Position numbers and translations under genes: made by a program. A stretch of 64,000 nucleotides of DNA. Source: Halocaridina rubra. Its lineage: Eukaryota > Arthropoda > Malacostraca > Decapoda > Atyidae. Positions 31,546-44,879 of this stretch are shown piece by piece (the first letter of the stretch is position 1; each line of letters starts with the position of its first letter). The notes beneath the pieces are model-generated. The model did not search any database, was not told the origin of the DNA, and worked only from the letters and a program-made list of their open reading frames with translations. Location: NCBI GenBank assembly GCA_037179515.1, contig JAXCGZ010009453.1, forward strand, positions 124,001 through 188,000. The letters run 5' to 3'.

Positions 31546-33707
31546 ATCCGAAAGGAGATTACATCAAAATGAATGAGCTTTTTACAGTTATTGATTGGAG
31601 AACCTTATTTTACAACAAATCTGTACAAGAAATGTATGACATCTTTTGTGAGAAATATTGGATGATAGTAGATTGCTGCATACCTGTCACCAAAGTAGGT
31701 GTAATTCATGCCAGAGAGAAATGGTTCGATAATGGGTGTAAAAGAGCTAAGGTGTGGAGAGACAAATGTTGGAAAAGGTATAGGAGGAGAAAAAACATAA
31801 ATACCTGGCAAACCTACAAAAGAGCAAGAAATGACTACCTAAGTAAAAGGAGAGAGGCAGAGAGAGACTATGAGAGGGACATCACCAGGAAGGCTAAAGA
31901 AAATCCCAAGCTTTTCCACAGCTTTATCAGAGGAAAACTGAAGGTAAAAGAACAGGTTTTAAGGCTAAAGAGAGCGGATGGAAGCATCACTGAGATGGAT
32001 GAAGAGATCTGCAAAGAATTGAACAAGGAGTTTCAGTCAGTATTTACAGTAGAAAATACCCCACCCCCTCAGATTGCAGTGATAGAAGTTCAAGGGCCAG
32101 TATTAGAGAACATCAACCTTACAGCCACAGAGGTATGCAAAGCGCTGATGGATTTAGATGTTCATAAAGCTACAGGTCCTGATGACATATCCCCTCATGT
32201 GCTTAAAAAACGCGCAAATTCAATATCAGTGGCACTAAGTATTACATTTAAAAAGTCACTGGAGCCAGGGGAGATTCCAGGATGCTGAAAACAAGCAAAT
32301 GTGATACCTATCTTCAAAAAGGGAAGGAGGGATACGGCTCTGAACTATAGACCAGTTTCCTTGACCAGCATAGTTTGCAAACTTATGGAGAAACTACTAA
32401 GGAAACATATCTCTCTTCACTTGGAATCCTTCAACTTTTTGTCAGTGAGGCAATATGGCTTCAGAGAAGGTAGATCAACAGTAACAAACTTATTGGAATT
32501 TTATGATGAGGTAAGCCGAATCTTACAGGAAAGAGAGGGCTGGGCAGATTGCATATTCCTAGACTTCCAGAAAGCGTTTGACACTGTTCTACATGGCAGA
32601 CTTATTAGGAAGCTGCAGTCAATGGCTAGAATAGGTGGAAATGTTTTGGAATGGATAAAAACTTACTTAGAAGGAAGGGAACAGAGGGTTAGAGTAAGAC
32701 ACTCAGTGTCTGAATGGAGAAGAGTTAGTAGTGGGGTTCCACAGGGTTCAGTTTTAGGGCCATTTTTGTTCCTTGTATATGTAAATGACCTACCTGAGTC
32801 TGTAAATTCATTCATGAATATGTTTGCAGATGATGCAAAGATTGTGAAGAAAGTAAAAAAGGAGAACAATGGTAGAGAACTTCAGGAGGATCTAAATAAT
32901 CTGCATGAGTGGTCAGAAAAGTGGCTAATGAAATTCATACTTCATAATGTAAGGTAATGAGAATGGGTACAAGTGCAAGAAGGCCCAAGCTTGACTACTC
33001 GGTGGCTGGAGTACAACTTCAAAAGACAGAAAATGAGAGAGATCTAGGAGTAAACATACTGGCAGATTTGTCTCCAGAAATACATATAAATGGCATAGTA
33101 AGGGCAGCATATGCATTCTTATCAAATGTAAGGGTAGCCTTAAGGCACATGGACAAGGAAATGTTCAGAAATATTTATGTAACCTATGTGAGGCCAAACA
33201 TCGAATATGAAGCCCCCTTTTGGAATCCGCACTTGAAAAAGCACATAGCTAAGCTTGAAAAAGTTCAAAGACATGCCACGAAACTGGTGCCAGAAATACG
33301 CAATCTCAGTTATGATGAGAGGCTGAGGGAATTAGACTTACCATCACTCGAAGCTAGAAGATTGAGGGGGGATATGGTGACAGTCTTTAAATTCCTTCAT
33401 GGTTATGATAGAGTGGGTAGGGATCAATATTTTGATATGGCTGGCTCTAGAACTAGAGGTCATAGTTTGAAGCTTCGTAAGAAAACTTCTTTGCAGGATG
33501 TAAGGAAATACTTTTTCAGTGTAAGAGTAGTTGATAATTGGAATTGGCTAAGCGAGGAGGTAGTTAATGCTATCTCAATCCATAGTTTTAAGGACAGGTA
33601 TGATAAGTATCACTAAGTATAAAATGTAACCGATCAGGAGACGGGAAGATATGAGCTTTGGGCTCTTTCCCGTAAACACAAATAGGTAATCACAATTAGG
33701 TAATCAC
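31546..33707 (+). pseudogene. LINE unit 5: truncated ORF2 with stop and frameshift
   Basis: It starts at ATCCGAAAGGAGATTACATC, a truncation point about 300 bp upstream of that in units 2-4, and includes the region after the endonuclease (MNELFTVIDWRTLFYNKS). TGA at 32286-32288 replaces a Trp codon in EIPGCW. The 1-bp deletion ATTCATACTTC near 32935 shifts the frame, which resumes at 32957 and stops at 33616. RT motifs FLDFQKAFDTVLHGRL, GVPQGSVLGP and MFADDAKIV are intact. The first tail repeat is AAATAGGTAATCAC, as in units 6 and 7. Confidence 0.87.
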
Positions 33708-35824
33708 ATGACTGGAGAACCTTATTTTGCAACAAATCTGTACAAGAAATGTATGACATCTTTTGTGAGAAATATGGGAAGATAGTAGATTGCTGCATAC
33801 CTGTCACCAAAGTAGGTGTAATTCATGCCAGAGAGAAATGGTTCGATAATGGGTGTAAAAGAGCTAAGGTGTGGAGAGACAAATGCTGGAAAAGGTATAG
33901 GAGGAGAAAAAACATAAATGCCTGGCAAACCTAAAAAAGAGCAAGAAATGACTACCTAAGTAAAAGGAGAGAGGCAGAGAGAGACTATGAGAGGGACATC
34001 ACCTGGAAGGCTAAAGAAAATCCCAAGCTTTTCCACAGCTTTATCAGAGGAAAACTGAAGGAAAAAGAACAGGTTTTAAGGCTAAAGAGAGCGGATGGAA
34101 GCATCACTGAGATGGATGAAGAGATCTGCAAAGAATTGAACAAGGAGTTTCAGTCAGTATTTACAGTAGAAAATACCCCACCCCCTCAGATTGCAGTGAT
34201 AGAAGCTCAAGGGCCGGTATTAGAGAACATCAACCTTACAGCCACAGAGGTATGCAAAGCGCTGATGGATTTAGATGTTCATAAAGCTACAGGTCCTGAT
34301 GACATATCACCTCATATGCTTAAAAAATGCGCAAATTCAATATCAGTGGCACTAAGTATCATATTTAAAAAGACACTGGAGCCAGGGGAGATTCCAAGAT
34401 GCTGGAAACAAGCAAATGTGATACCTATCTTCAAAAAGGGAAGGAGGGATATGGCTCTGAACTATAGACCAGTTTCCTTCACCAGCATAGTTTGCAAAGT
34501 TATGGAGAAACTATTAAGGAAACATATCTCTCTTCACTTGGAATCCTTCAACTTTTTGTCAGTGAGGCAACATGGCTTCAGAGAAGGTAGATCAACAGTA
34601 ACAAACTTATTAGAATTTTATGATGAGGTAAGCCGAATCTTACAGGAAAGAGAGGGCTGGGCAGATTGCATATTCCTAGACTTCCAGAAAGCGTTTGACA
34701 CTGTTCTACATGGCAGACTTATTAGGAAGCTGCACTCAATGGCTAGAATAGGTGGAAATGTTTTGGAATGGATAAAAACTTACTTAGAAGGAAGGGAACA
34801 GAGGGTTAGAGTAAGACACTCAGTGTCTGAATGGAGAAGAGTTAGTAGTGGAGTTCCACAGGGTTCAGTTTTAGGGCCACTTTTGTTCCTTGTATATGTA
34901 AATGACCTACCAGAGTCTGTAAATTCATTCATGAATATGTTTGCAGATGATGCAAAGATTGTGAAGAAAGTAAAAAACGAGAACAATGGTAGAGAACTTC
35001 AGGAGAATCTAAATAATCTGCTTGAGTGGTCAGAAAAGTGGCTAATGAAATTCATACTTCAAAATGTAAGGTAATGAGAATGGGTACAAGTGCAAGAAGG
35101 CCCAAGCTTGACTACTCGGTGGCTGGAGTACAACTTCAAAAGACAGAAAATGAGAGAGATCTAGGAGTAAACATACTGGCAGATTTGTCTCCAGAAATAC
35201 ATATAAATGGCATAGTAAGGGCAGCATATGCATTCTTATCAAATGTAAGGGTAGCCTTTAGGCACATGGACAAGGAAATGTTCAGAAATATTTATGTAAG
35301 CTATGTGAGGCCAAAACTCGAATATGAAGCCCCCTTTTGGAATCCGCACTTGAAAAAGCACATAGCTAAGCTTGAAAAAGTTCAAAGACATGCCACGAAA
35401 CTGGTGCCAGAAATACGCAATCTCAGTTATGATGAGAGGCTGAGGGAATTAGACTTACCACCACTCGAAGCTAGAAGATTGAGGGGGGATATGGTGACAG
35501 TCTTTAAATTCCTTCATGGTTATGATAGAGTGGGTAGGGATCGATATTTTGATATGGCTGGCTCTAGAACTAGAGGTCATAGTTTGAAGCTTCGTAAGAA
35601 AACTTCTTTGCAGGATGAAAGGAAATACTTTTTCAGTGTAAGAGTAGTTGATAATTGAAATTGGCTAAGCGAGGAGGTAGTTAATGCTATCTCAATCCAT
35701 AGTTTTAAGGACAGGTATGATAAGTATCACTAAGTATAAAATGTAACCGATCAGGAGACGGGAAGATACGAGCTTTGGGCTCTTTCCCGTAAACACAAAT
35801 AGGTAATCACAATTAGGTAATCAC
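33708..35824 (+). pseudogene. LINE unit 6: truncated ORF2 (2117 bp)
   Basis: It starts ATGACTGGAGAACC directly after the unit 5 tail. TAA at 33932-33934 (Tyr in other units) is shared with units 7 and 8 at exactly 2117-bp spacing. The frame reopens through 34112-35074 with the RT core, then the shared 1-bp deletion (ATTCATACTTC) shifts it; 35026-35658 covers the next part and ends at a TGA replacing Trp in DNWNWL. 3' UTR and tail follow. Confidence 0.88.
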
Positions 35825-37941
35825 ATGACTGGAGAACCTTATTTTACAACAAATCTGTACAAGAAATGTATGACATCTTTTGTGAGAAATATGGGAAGAT
35901 AGTAGATTGCTGCATTCCTGTCACCAAAGTAGGTGTAATTCATGCCAGAGAGAAATGGTTCGATAATGGGTGTATAAGAGCTAAGGTGTGGAGAGACAAA
36001 TGCTGGAAAAGGAATAGGAGGAGAAAAAACATAAATGCCTTGCAAACCTAAAAAAGAGCAAGAAATGATTACCTAAGTAAAAGGAGAGAGGCAGAGAGAG
36101 ACTATGAGAGGGACATCACCAGGAAGGCTAAAGAAAATCCCAAGCTTTTCCACAGCTTTATCAGAGGAAAACTGAAGGTAAAAGAACAGGTTTTAAGGCT
36201 AAAGAGAGCGGATGGAAGCATCACTGAGATGGATGAAGAGATCTGCAAAGAATTGAACAAGGAGTTTCAGTCAGTATTTACAGTAGAAAATACCCCACCC
36301 CCTCGGATTGCAGTGATAGACGCTCAAGGGCCGGTATTAGAGAACATCAACCTTACAGCCACAGAGGTATGCAAAGCGCTGATGGATTTAGATGTTCATA
36401 AAGCTACAGGTCCTGATGACATATCCCCGCATGTGCTTAAAAAATGCGCAAATTCAATATCAGTGGCACTAAGTATCATATTTAAAAAGACACTGGAGCC
36501 AGGTGAGATTCCAAGATGCTGGAAACAAGCAAATGTGATACCTATCTTCAAAAAGGGAAGGAGGGATACGGCTCTGAACTATAGACCAGTTTCCTTGACC
36601 AGCATAGTTTGCAAAGTTATGGAGAAACTACTAAGGAAACATATCTCTCTTCACTTGGAATCCTTCAACTTTTTGTCAGTGAGGCAACATGGCTTCAGAG
36701 AAGGTAGATCAACAGTAACAAACTTGTTAGAATTTTATGATGAGGTAAGCCGAATCTTACAGGAAAGAGAGGGCTGCGCAGATTGCATATTCCTAGACTT
36801 CCAGAAAGCGTTTGACACTGTTCTACATGGCAGACTTATTAGGAAGCTGCAATCAATGGCTAGAATAGGTGGAAATGTTTTGGAATGGATAAAAACTTAC
36901 TTAGAAGGAAGGGAACAGAGGGTTAGAGTAAGACACTCAGTGTCTGAATGGAGAAGAGTTAGTAGTTGAGTTCCACAGGGTTCAGTTTTAGGGCCACTTT
37001 TGTTCTTTGTATATGTAAATGACCTACCAGAGTCTGTAAATTCATTCATGAATATGTTTTCAGATGATGCAAAGATTGTGAAGAAAGTAAAAAACGAGAA
37101 CAATGGTAGAGAACTTCAGGGGGATCTAAATAATCTGCATGAGTGGTCAGAAAAGTGGCTAATGAAATTCATACTTCAAAATGTAAGGTAATGAGAATGG
37201 GTACAAGTGCAAGAAGGCCCAAGCTTGACTACTCGGTGGCTGGAGTACAACTTCAAAAGACAGAAAATGAGAGAGATCTAGGAGTAAACATACTGGCAGA
37301 TTTGTCTCCAGAAATACATATAAATGGCATAGTAAGGGCAGCATATGCATTCTTATCAAATGTAAGGGTAGCCTTCAGGCACATGGACAAGGAAATGTTC
37401 AGAAATATATATGTAACCTATGTGAGGCCAAAACTCGAATATGAAGCCCCCTTTTGGAATCCGCACTTGAAAAAGCACATAGCTAAGCTTGAAAAAGTTC
37501 AAAGACATGCCACGAAACTGGTGCCAGAAATACGCAATCTCAGTTATGATGAGAGGCTGAGGGAATTAGACTTACCACCACTCGAAGCTAGAAGATTGAG
37601 GGGGGATATGGTGACAGTCTTTAAATTCCTTCATGGTTATGATAGAGTGGGTAGGGATCGACATTTTGATATGGCTGGCTCTAGAACTAGAGGTCATAGT
37701 TTGAAGCTTCGTAAGAAAACTTCTTTGCAGGATGAAAGGAAATACTTTTTCAGTGTAAGAGTAGTTGATAATTGGAATTGGCTAAGCGAGGAGGTAGTTA
37801 ATGCTATCTCAATCCATAGTTTTAAGGACAGGTATGATAAGTATCACTAAGTATAAAATGGAACCGATCATGAGACGGGAAGATACGAGCTTTGGGCTCT
37901 TTCCCGTAAACACAAATAGGTAATCACAATTAGGTAATCAC
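35825..37941 (+). pseudogene. LINE unit 7: truncated ORF2 (2117 bp)
   Basis: Same start, same length and same early TAA (36049-36051) as unit 6, so it is a DNA-level duplicate. A private TGA at 36967-36969 replaces Gly in SSGVPQG. The active site reads MFSDDAKIV (Ala to Ser). The shared 1-bp deletion near 37170 shifts the frame. The last frame (from 37143) runs to the proper C-terminus at 37850. Confidence 0.88.
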
Positions 37942-40054
37942 ATGACTGGAGAACCTTATTTTGCAACAAATCTGTACAAGAAATGTATGACATCTTTTGT
38001 GAGAAATATGGGAAGATAGTAGATTGCTGCATACCTGTCACCAAAGTAGGTGTAATTCATGCCAGAGAGAAATGGTTCGATAATGGGTGTAAAAGAGCTA
38101 AGGTGTGGAGAGACAAATGCTGGAAAAGGTATAGGAGGAGAAAAAACATAAATGCCTTGCAAACCTAAAAAAGAGCAAGAAATGACTACCTAAGTAAAAG
38201 GAGAGAGGCAGAGAGAGACTATGAGAGGGACATCACCAGGAAGGCTAAAGAAAATCCAAAGCTTTTCCACAGCTTTATCAGAGGAAAACTGAAGGTAAAA
38301 GAACAGGTTTTAAGGCTAAAGAGAGCGGATGGAAGCATCACTGAGATGGATGAAGAGATCTGCAAAGAATTGAACAAGGAGTTTCAGTCAGTATTTACAG
38401 TAGAAAATACCCCACCCCCTCACATTGCAGTGATAGAAGCTCAAGGGCCGGTATTAGAGAACATCAACCTTACAGCCACAGAGGTATGCAAAGCGCTGAT
38501 GGATTTAGATGTTCATAAAGCTACAGGTCCTGATGACATATCCCCGCATGTGCTTAAAAAATGTGCAAATTCAATATCAGTGGCACTAAGTATCATATTT
38601 AAAAAGTCACTGGAGCCAGGGGAGATTCCAAGATGCTGGAAACAAGCAAATGTGATACCTATCTTCAAAAAGGGAAGGAGGGATACGGCTCTGAACTATA
38701 GACCAGTTTCCTTGACCAGCATAGTTTGCAAAGTTATGGAGAAACTACTAAGGAAACATATCTCTCTTCACTTGGAATCCTTCAACTTTTTGTCAGTGAG
38801 GCAACATGGCTTCAGAGAAGGTAGATCAACAGTAACAAACTTATTAGAATTTTATGATGAGGTAAGCCGAATCTTACAGGAAAGAGAGGGCTGCGCAGAT
38901 TGCATATTCCTAGACTTCCAGAAAGCGTTTGACACTGTTCCACATGGGAGACTTATTAGGAAGTTGCAAGCAATGGCTAGAATAGGTGGAAATGTTTTGG
39001 AATGGATAAAAACTTACTTAGAAGGAAGGGAACAGAGGGTTAGAGTAAGACACTCAGTGTCTGAATGGAGAAGAGTTAGTAGTGAAGTTCCACAGGGTTC
39101 AGTTTTAGGGCCACTTTTGTTCCTTGTATATGTAAATGACCTACCAGAGTCTGTAAATTCATTCATGAATATGTTTGCAGATGATGCAAAGATTGTGAAG
39201 AAAGTAAAAAACGAGAACAATGGTAGAGAACTTCAGGAGGATCTAAATAATCCTCATGAGTGGTCAGAAAAGTGGCTAATGAAATTCAATACTTCAAAAT
39301 GTAAGGTAATGATAATGGGTACAAGTGCAAGAAGGCCCAAGCTTGACTACTCGGTGGCTGGAGTACAACTTCAAGAGACAGAAAATGAGAGAGATCTAGG
39401 AGTAAACATACTGGCAGATTTGTCTCCAGAAATATATATAAATGGCATAGTAAGGGCAGCATACGCATTCTTATCAAATGTAAGGGTAGCCTTCAGGCAC
39501 ATGGACAAGGAAATTTTCAGAAATATTTATGTAAGCTATGTGAGGCCAAAACTCGAATATGAAGCCCCCTTTTGGAATCCGCACTTGAAAAAGCACGTAA
39601 CTAAGCTTGAAAAAGTTCAAAGACATGCCACGAAACTGGTGCCAGAAATACGCAATCTCAGTTATGCTGAGAGGCTGAGGGAATTAGACTTACCATCACT
39701 CGAAGCTAGAAGATTGAGGGGGGATATGGTGACAGTCTTTAAATTCCTTCATGGTTATGATAGAGTGGATAGGGATCGATATTTTGATATGGCTGGCTCT
39801 AGAACTAGAGGTCATAGTTTGAAGCTTTGTAAGAAAACTTCTTTGCAGGATGTAAGGAAATACTTTTTCAGTGTAAGAGTAGTTGATAATTGGAATTGGC
39901 TAAGCGAGGAGGTAGTTAATGCTATCTCAATCCATAGTTTTAAGGACAGGTATGATAAGTATCACTAAGTATAAAATGGAACCGATCAGGAGACGGGAAG
40001 ATACGAGCTTTGGGCTCTTTCCCGTAAACACAATTAGGTAATCACAAATAGGTA
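37942..40054 (+). pseudogene. LINE unit 8: truncated ORF2 with an intact RT-to-end frame
   Basis: It shares the ATGACTGGAG start and the early TAA (38166-38168) with units 6 and 7 but does not have their 1-bp deletion. The frame from 38346 to 39968 (540 codons) therefore covers all of RT and the C-terminus: FLDFQKAFDTVPHGRL, SSEVPQGSVLGP (Gly to Glu), MFADDAKIV, NWNWLSEEVVNAIS. It ends in a second tail repeat cut at AAATAGGTA, where unit 9 begins. Confidence 0.87.
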
Positions 40055-40563
40055 AAAACTCGAATATGCAGCCCCCTTTTGGAATCCGCACTTGAAAAAG
40101 CACATAGCTAAGCTTGAAAAAGTTCAAAGACATGCCACGAAACTGGTGCCAGAAATACACAATCTCAGTTATGATGAGAGGCTGAGGGAATTAGACTTAC
40201 CATCACTCGAAGCTAGAAGAGTGAGGGGGGATATGGTGACAGTCTTTAAATTCCTTCATGGTTATGATAGAGTGGATAGGGATCGATATTTTGATATGGC
40301 TGGCTCTAGAACTAGAGGTCATAGTTTGTAGCTTCGTAAGAAAACTTCTTTGCAGGATGTAAGAAAATACTTTTTCAGTGTAAGAGTAGTTGATAATTGG
40401 AATTGGCTAAGCGAGGAGGTAGTTAATGATATCTCAATCCATAGTTTTAAGGACAGGTATGATAAGCATCACTAAGTGTAAAATGGAACCGATCAGGAGA
40501 CGGGAAGATACGAGCTTTGGGCTCTTTCCCGTAAACACAATTAGGTAATCAATTAAGTAATCT
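40055..40563 (+). pseudogene. LINE unit 9: short 3' fragment of ORF2
   Basis: Only the last ~500 bp of the LINE are present, beginning AAAACTCGAATATGCAGCC after the shortened unit 8 tail. It encodes the ORF2 C-terminus (KHIAKLEKVQRHATKL to the stop at 40474) with a TAG at 40327-40329. Its tail is degenerate (AATTAAGTAATCTC) and grades into a short (CA)n run. Confidence 0.85.
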
Positions 40564-40890
40564 CACACACACACAAGTGAGTTTATCAGTTAAAGAAGAA
40601 TATATAGCAGAAACAGGTGGGTGTCTCCTCAGATACAAATTCGAATATTCCTGCAGTTTGACTTTTGCTTTTGTTTTCATTAGCATTTTTTTTTCTTTTT
40701 ATCCTCAAATTACCATAGTCAAATTTTTAAGTTAAGATGTGCGTTACCAGAAAGGAAATAAATTGAGTCACTAAATAGCACTTATATGAAGATATAAAAA
40801 TTCTGTGTGAAGCTTAAATTAAAATTTTTTCTCTCTTTTTTTTCTCTTTCTCTTCTTCTTTCTATATTCTGTGAGAGGGAGAACATAAAA

Positions 40891-41967
40891 ATGAGGCCAT
40901 CTCTGTCCCAAACCTCTCCCACCCATGGGTCGTGGGGAGGGGAAGCTATAAGGAGACTAAAACAGAAAATCAAGGATTTAGAGGCAATTGCTAAAAGCCT
41001 TGATGATAAAATTCGGAATGTGGATAGAGAAATGAAAGAGAATGAAACACTCAGAGAAGAAATGAGACTTTTGAAGGAAGCAAATAAAGCACAAGGGCAG
41101 GAAAGAAAGGAACTAGAAAAACAAATAAGGAAACTGGAAGGGGAAAAGAGTGAACTAGAAACCAGAATTTCTTAACAAGAAGATAAAAACAAACAGATGA
41201 ACGACAACCTAAATGAATTAGATGTTAGCTCACTGCTCTCTTCTGAGAAAGACGAGATTGCAGCTTGGAATGTCCAAATTAAGGAAAATATTGAACAGCT
41301 TAGAAAAGAGTTCCAGGAGTTGAATATGGAACATGATGCCATGAAAACTTCCTTTGCTGAGGCACTAAAGGGGAATGTGGCAGTAAAAGAGGCTGTAAAG
41401 GTGGTGGCATTGGAAAACATACAAACAGTTGACTATAAAGAGACAGTAATCGAAAAAATGAAAGACGTTGTGATGGAAAGGCAAATCCAATGATTAAACA
41501 GGCCCTTGCTAAAGAGAAGACAGTGGTAATCACAAGAATAAGCGAATCCCAGGAGCCAACATGGCAGGGGAGACTTGAAGAAAATAAGCTAGGGTTGTAG
41601 ACCTGATCAGAAAGCTTGGAGTGGTTTGTGGTCCTGAGGATATTGTAAACATACACCAACTAGGCAAATATTCGAGGGCAGGAAAGCCGAGACCAACAAA
41701 AGTAACCTTTGAGAGAGGGGAAACATGTAGGGAAATATTGTTGAGAAAAAAACTCTAAAAAACCTTCAAGAATTCAAAGAAGTGTCCATTAGACAATACA
41801 GAACACAGGAAGAAATGGGAAAGATCAAAAACTTGTTGCAAGAGGCAAGAAGGTTAAATGAGGATAGAAATGAAGAAGAGAAGAAAAATGTTCATTTCAG
41901 AGTTCTTCCAGACAAAGGGGAGATAAATAAGATAATGACAAAAGATCAAGGGATGGGGCCTCATTAA
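40891..41967 (+). pseudogene. LINE ORF1 protein, unit 10
   Basis: ATG 40891 starts MRPSLSQTSPTHGSWG. The coiled coil is uninterrupted to a TAA at 41173-41175 (Lys in unit 1). The frame resumes (41176-41480), then shifts after VVMER where one base is missing, and has further shifts near 41590 and 41750. The final part (41782-41967) is in frame and ends QGMGPH and TAA. Otherwise colinear with ORF1 of unit 1. Confidence 0.8.
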
Positions 41968-44788
41968 GATTGTTATACACAAATGCTGATGGATTATTGG
42001 TAAGGCAGTAGAATTAAAAGATAGGATTCACAACTGTAAGGCAGATATAGTAGCAATTACAGAGACTAAGTTGAGTGAGGACATAAACAGTGTCACAGTT
42101 TTTCCTAAGGGCTTCAGAATATTAAGGGTTGAAAGATCTGAGAGGACTGGTGGAGGGATAGCACTCCTCATAAGTGAAAGGATTCAAGTTGCAGAAATGA
42201 ATTTGGCTATAGAAAGTGAGTTTAAGGAATTTCTTGTTGCTCGCATAAATACTGGGTCAGAGAGCATTATAATAACTGTTGTATATAACCCACCAAGGTT
42301 CCAGAATAGGCTAGAAGTGTATGAGGAAAGTCATATAGGTACTATTGAAGTCATAAACTCAGTTGTTAACATGGCACGGGAGAGAAAATGTAGAATTTTG
42401 ATTATGGGAGATTTTAATCTTAAAAAGATTGATTGGATAAATCTTGTCCCACACAGTGGTGAGGACTCATTTCGGGCAAGATTCCTAGATTGCGTACAAG
42501 GAAATTTCCTACACCAACATGTAATGGAACCAATGAGGGCCAGGGATGTTGATGAACCATCACTACTTGATCTAGTATTCACAGATAATGTGTTGGATAT
42601 TGAAAAATTGAGAATGAACCACCAATTGGAAAGAGTGACCACTGTGTGTTGTTGATGGAGTATATCATTGAAGATATTCTGCCGGAGAGTAGAGGCACTG
42701 AGGACATGAGGAGGAGCTATCCGAAAGGAGATTACATCAAAATGAATGAGCTTTTTGCAGTTATTGACTGGAGAACCTTATTTTACAACAAATCTGTACA
42801 AGAAATGTATGACATCTTTTGTGAGAAATATGGGAAGATAGTATATTGCTGCATACCTTTCACCAAAGTAGGTGTAATTCATGCCAGAGAGAAATGGTTC
42901 GATAATGAGTGTAAAAGAGCTAAGGAGAGGAGAGACAAATGCTGGAAAAGGTATAGGAGGAGAAAAAACATAAATGCCTGGCAAACCTACAAAAGAGCAA
43001 GAAATGACTACCTAAGTAAAAGAAGAGAGGCAGAGAGAGACTATGAGAGGGACATCACCAGGAAGGCTAAAGAAAATCCCAAGCTTTTCCACAGCTTTAT
43101 CAGACGAAAACTGAAGGTAAAAGAACAGGTTTTAAGGATTAAGAGAGCGGATGGAAGCATCACTGAGATGGATGAAGAGATCTGCAAAGAATTGAACAAG
43201 GAGTTTCAGGTATTTACAGTAGAAAATACCCCACCCCCTCAGATTGCAGAGATAGAAGCTCAATTACCAGCATTAGAGAACATTAACCTTACAGCCACAG
43301 AGGTATGAAAGGCGCTGATGGATTTAGATGTTCATAAAGCTACAGGTCCTGATGACATATCCCCTCATGTGCTTAAAAAATGCGCAAACTCAATATCGGT
43401 GGCACTAAGTATCATATTTAAAAAGTCACTGGAGTCAGGGGAGACTCCTAGATGCTGGAAACAATCAAATGTGATACCTATCTTCAAAAGGGGAAGGAGG
43501 GATACGGCTCTGAACTATAGACCAGTTTCCTTCACCAGCATAGTTTGCAAAGTTATGGAGAAACTACTAAGGAAACATATCTTTCTTCACTTGGAATCCT
43601 TCAACTTTTTGTCAGTGAGGCAACATGGCTTCAGAGAAGGTAGATCAACAGTAACAAACTTATTAGAATTTTATGATGAGGTAAGCCGAATCTTACAGGA
43701 AAGAGAGGGCTGGGCAGATTGCATATTCCTAGACTTCCAGAAAGCGTTTGACACTGTTCCACATGGGAGACTTCTTAGGAAGCTGCAATCAATGGCTAGA
43801 ATAGGTGGAAATGTCTTGGAATGAATAAAAACATACTTAGAAGGAAGGGAACAGAGGGTCATAGTAAGACACTCAGTGTCTGAATGGAGAAGAGTTAGTA
43901 GTGGAGTTCCAGAGGGTTCAGTTTTAGGGCCACTTTTGTTCCTTGTATATGTAAATGACCTACCAGAGTCTGTAAATTCATTCATGAATATGTTTGCAAA
44001 TGATGCAAAGATTGTGGAGAAAGTAAGAAACGAGAACAATGGTAGAGAACTTCAGGTAGATGTAAATAGTCTGCATGAGTGGTCAGAAAAGTGGCTAATG
44101 AAATTCAATACTTCAAAATGTAAGGTAATGAGAATGGGTACAAGTGCAAGAAGGCCCAAGCTTGACTACTCGGTGGCTGGAGTACAACTTCAAGAGACTG
44201 AAAATGAGAGAGATCTAGGAGTAAACATACTGGCAGATTTGTCTCCAGAAATACATATAAATGGCATAGTAAGGGCAGAATATGCATTTTTATCAAATGT
44301 AATGGTAGCCTTTAGGCACATGGACAAGGAAATGTTCAGAAATATTTATGTAACCTATGTGAGGCCAAACTTCTTAATATGCAGCCCCCTTTTGGAATCC
44401 GCACTTGAAAAAGCACATAGCTAAGCTTGTAAAAGTTCAATGACATGCCACGAAACTGGTGCCAGAAATACGCAATCTCAGTTATGATGAGAGGCTGAGG
44501 GAATTAGACTTACCATTACTCGAAGCTAGAAGATTGAGAGGGGATATGGTGACAGTCTTTAAATTCCTTCATGGTTATGATAGAGTAGATAGGGATCGAT
44601 ATTTTCATATGGCTGGCTCTAAAACTAGAGGTCATAGTTTGAAGCTTTGTAAGAAAACTTCTTTGCAGGATGTAAGGAAATACTTTTTCAGTGTAAGAGT
44701 AGTTGATAATTGGAATTCGCTGAGTGAGGAGGTAATTAATGCTATCTCAATCCATAGTTTTAAAGACAGGTATTATAAGTATCTCTAA
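41958..44788 (+). pseudogene. LINE ORF2 (APE endonuclease and RT), unit 10
   Basis: The endonuclease shows ETKLSEDINSV (catalytic Glu), ERTGGGIALLIS, IITVVYNPP, ILIMGDFN and the end of the SDH motif. Frameshifts lie near 41998 and 42615, a stop at 43306 in EVCKAL, and a TGA at 43822 in VLEWIK. RT blocks FLDFQKAFDTVPHGRL, SSGVPEGSVLGP and MFANDAKIV are present, the last two with changes at invariant positions (Gln to Glu, Asp to Asn). A frameshift near 44370 precedes the C-terminus. It starts in the -1 frame overlapping the ORF1 end, with no ATG there. Confidence 0.83.
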
Positions 44789-44879
44789 GTATAAAATGGA
44801 ACCGATCAGGAGACGGGAAGATACGATCTTTTGGCTCTTTCCCGTAAACACAATTAGGTAATTACAATTAGGTAATTAC

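Larger units (their letters stand above)
40575..44879 (+). mobile_element. LINE unit 10: nearly full-length CR1-like copy
   Basis: It begins in the 5' UTR (AAGTGAGTTTATCAG, matching about 23142 of unit 1) and carries ORF1, the complete ORF2 span and a tail of two AATTAGGTAATTAC repeats. It is the only copy in the array with both an ORF1 start and the ORF2 endonuclease region, but both ORFs are broken. Confidence 0.88.

Noticed and set aside
31605..31811. A 68-residue antisense frame opposite the post-endonuclease region, also recurring
   Set aside because: It is a shadow of the conserved ORF2 sense strand.
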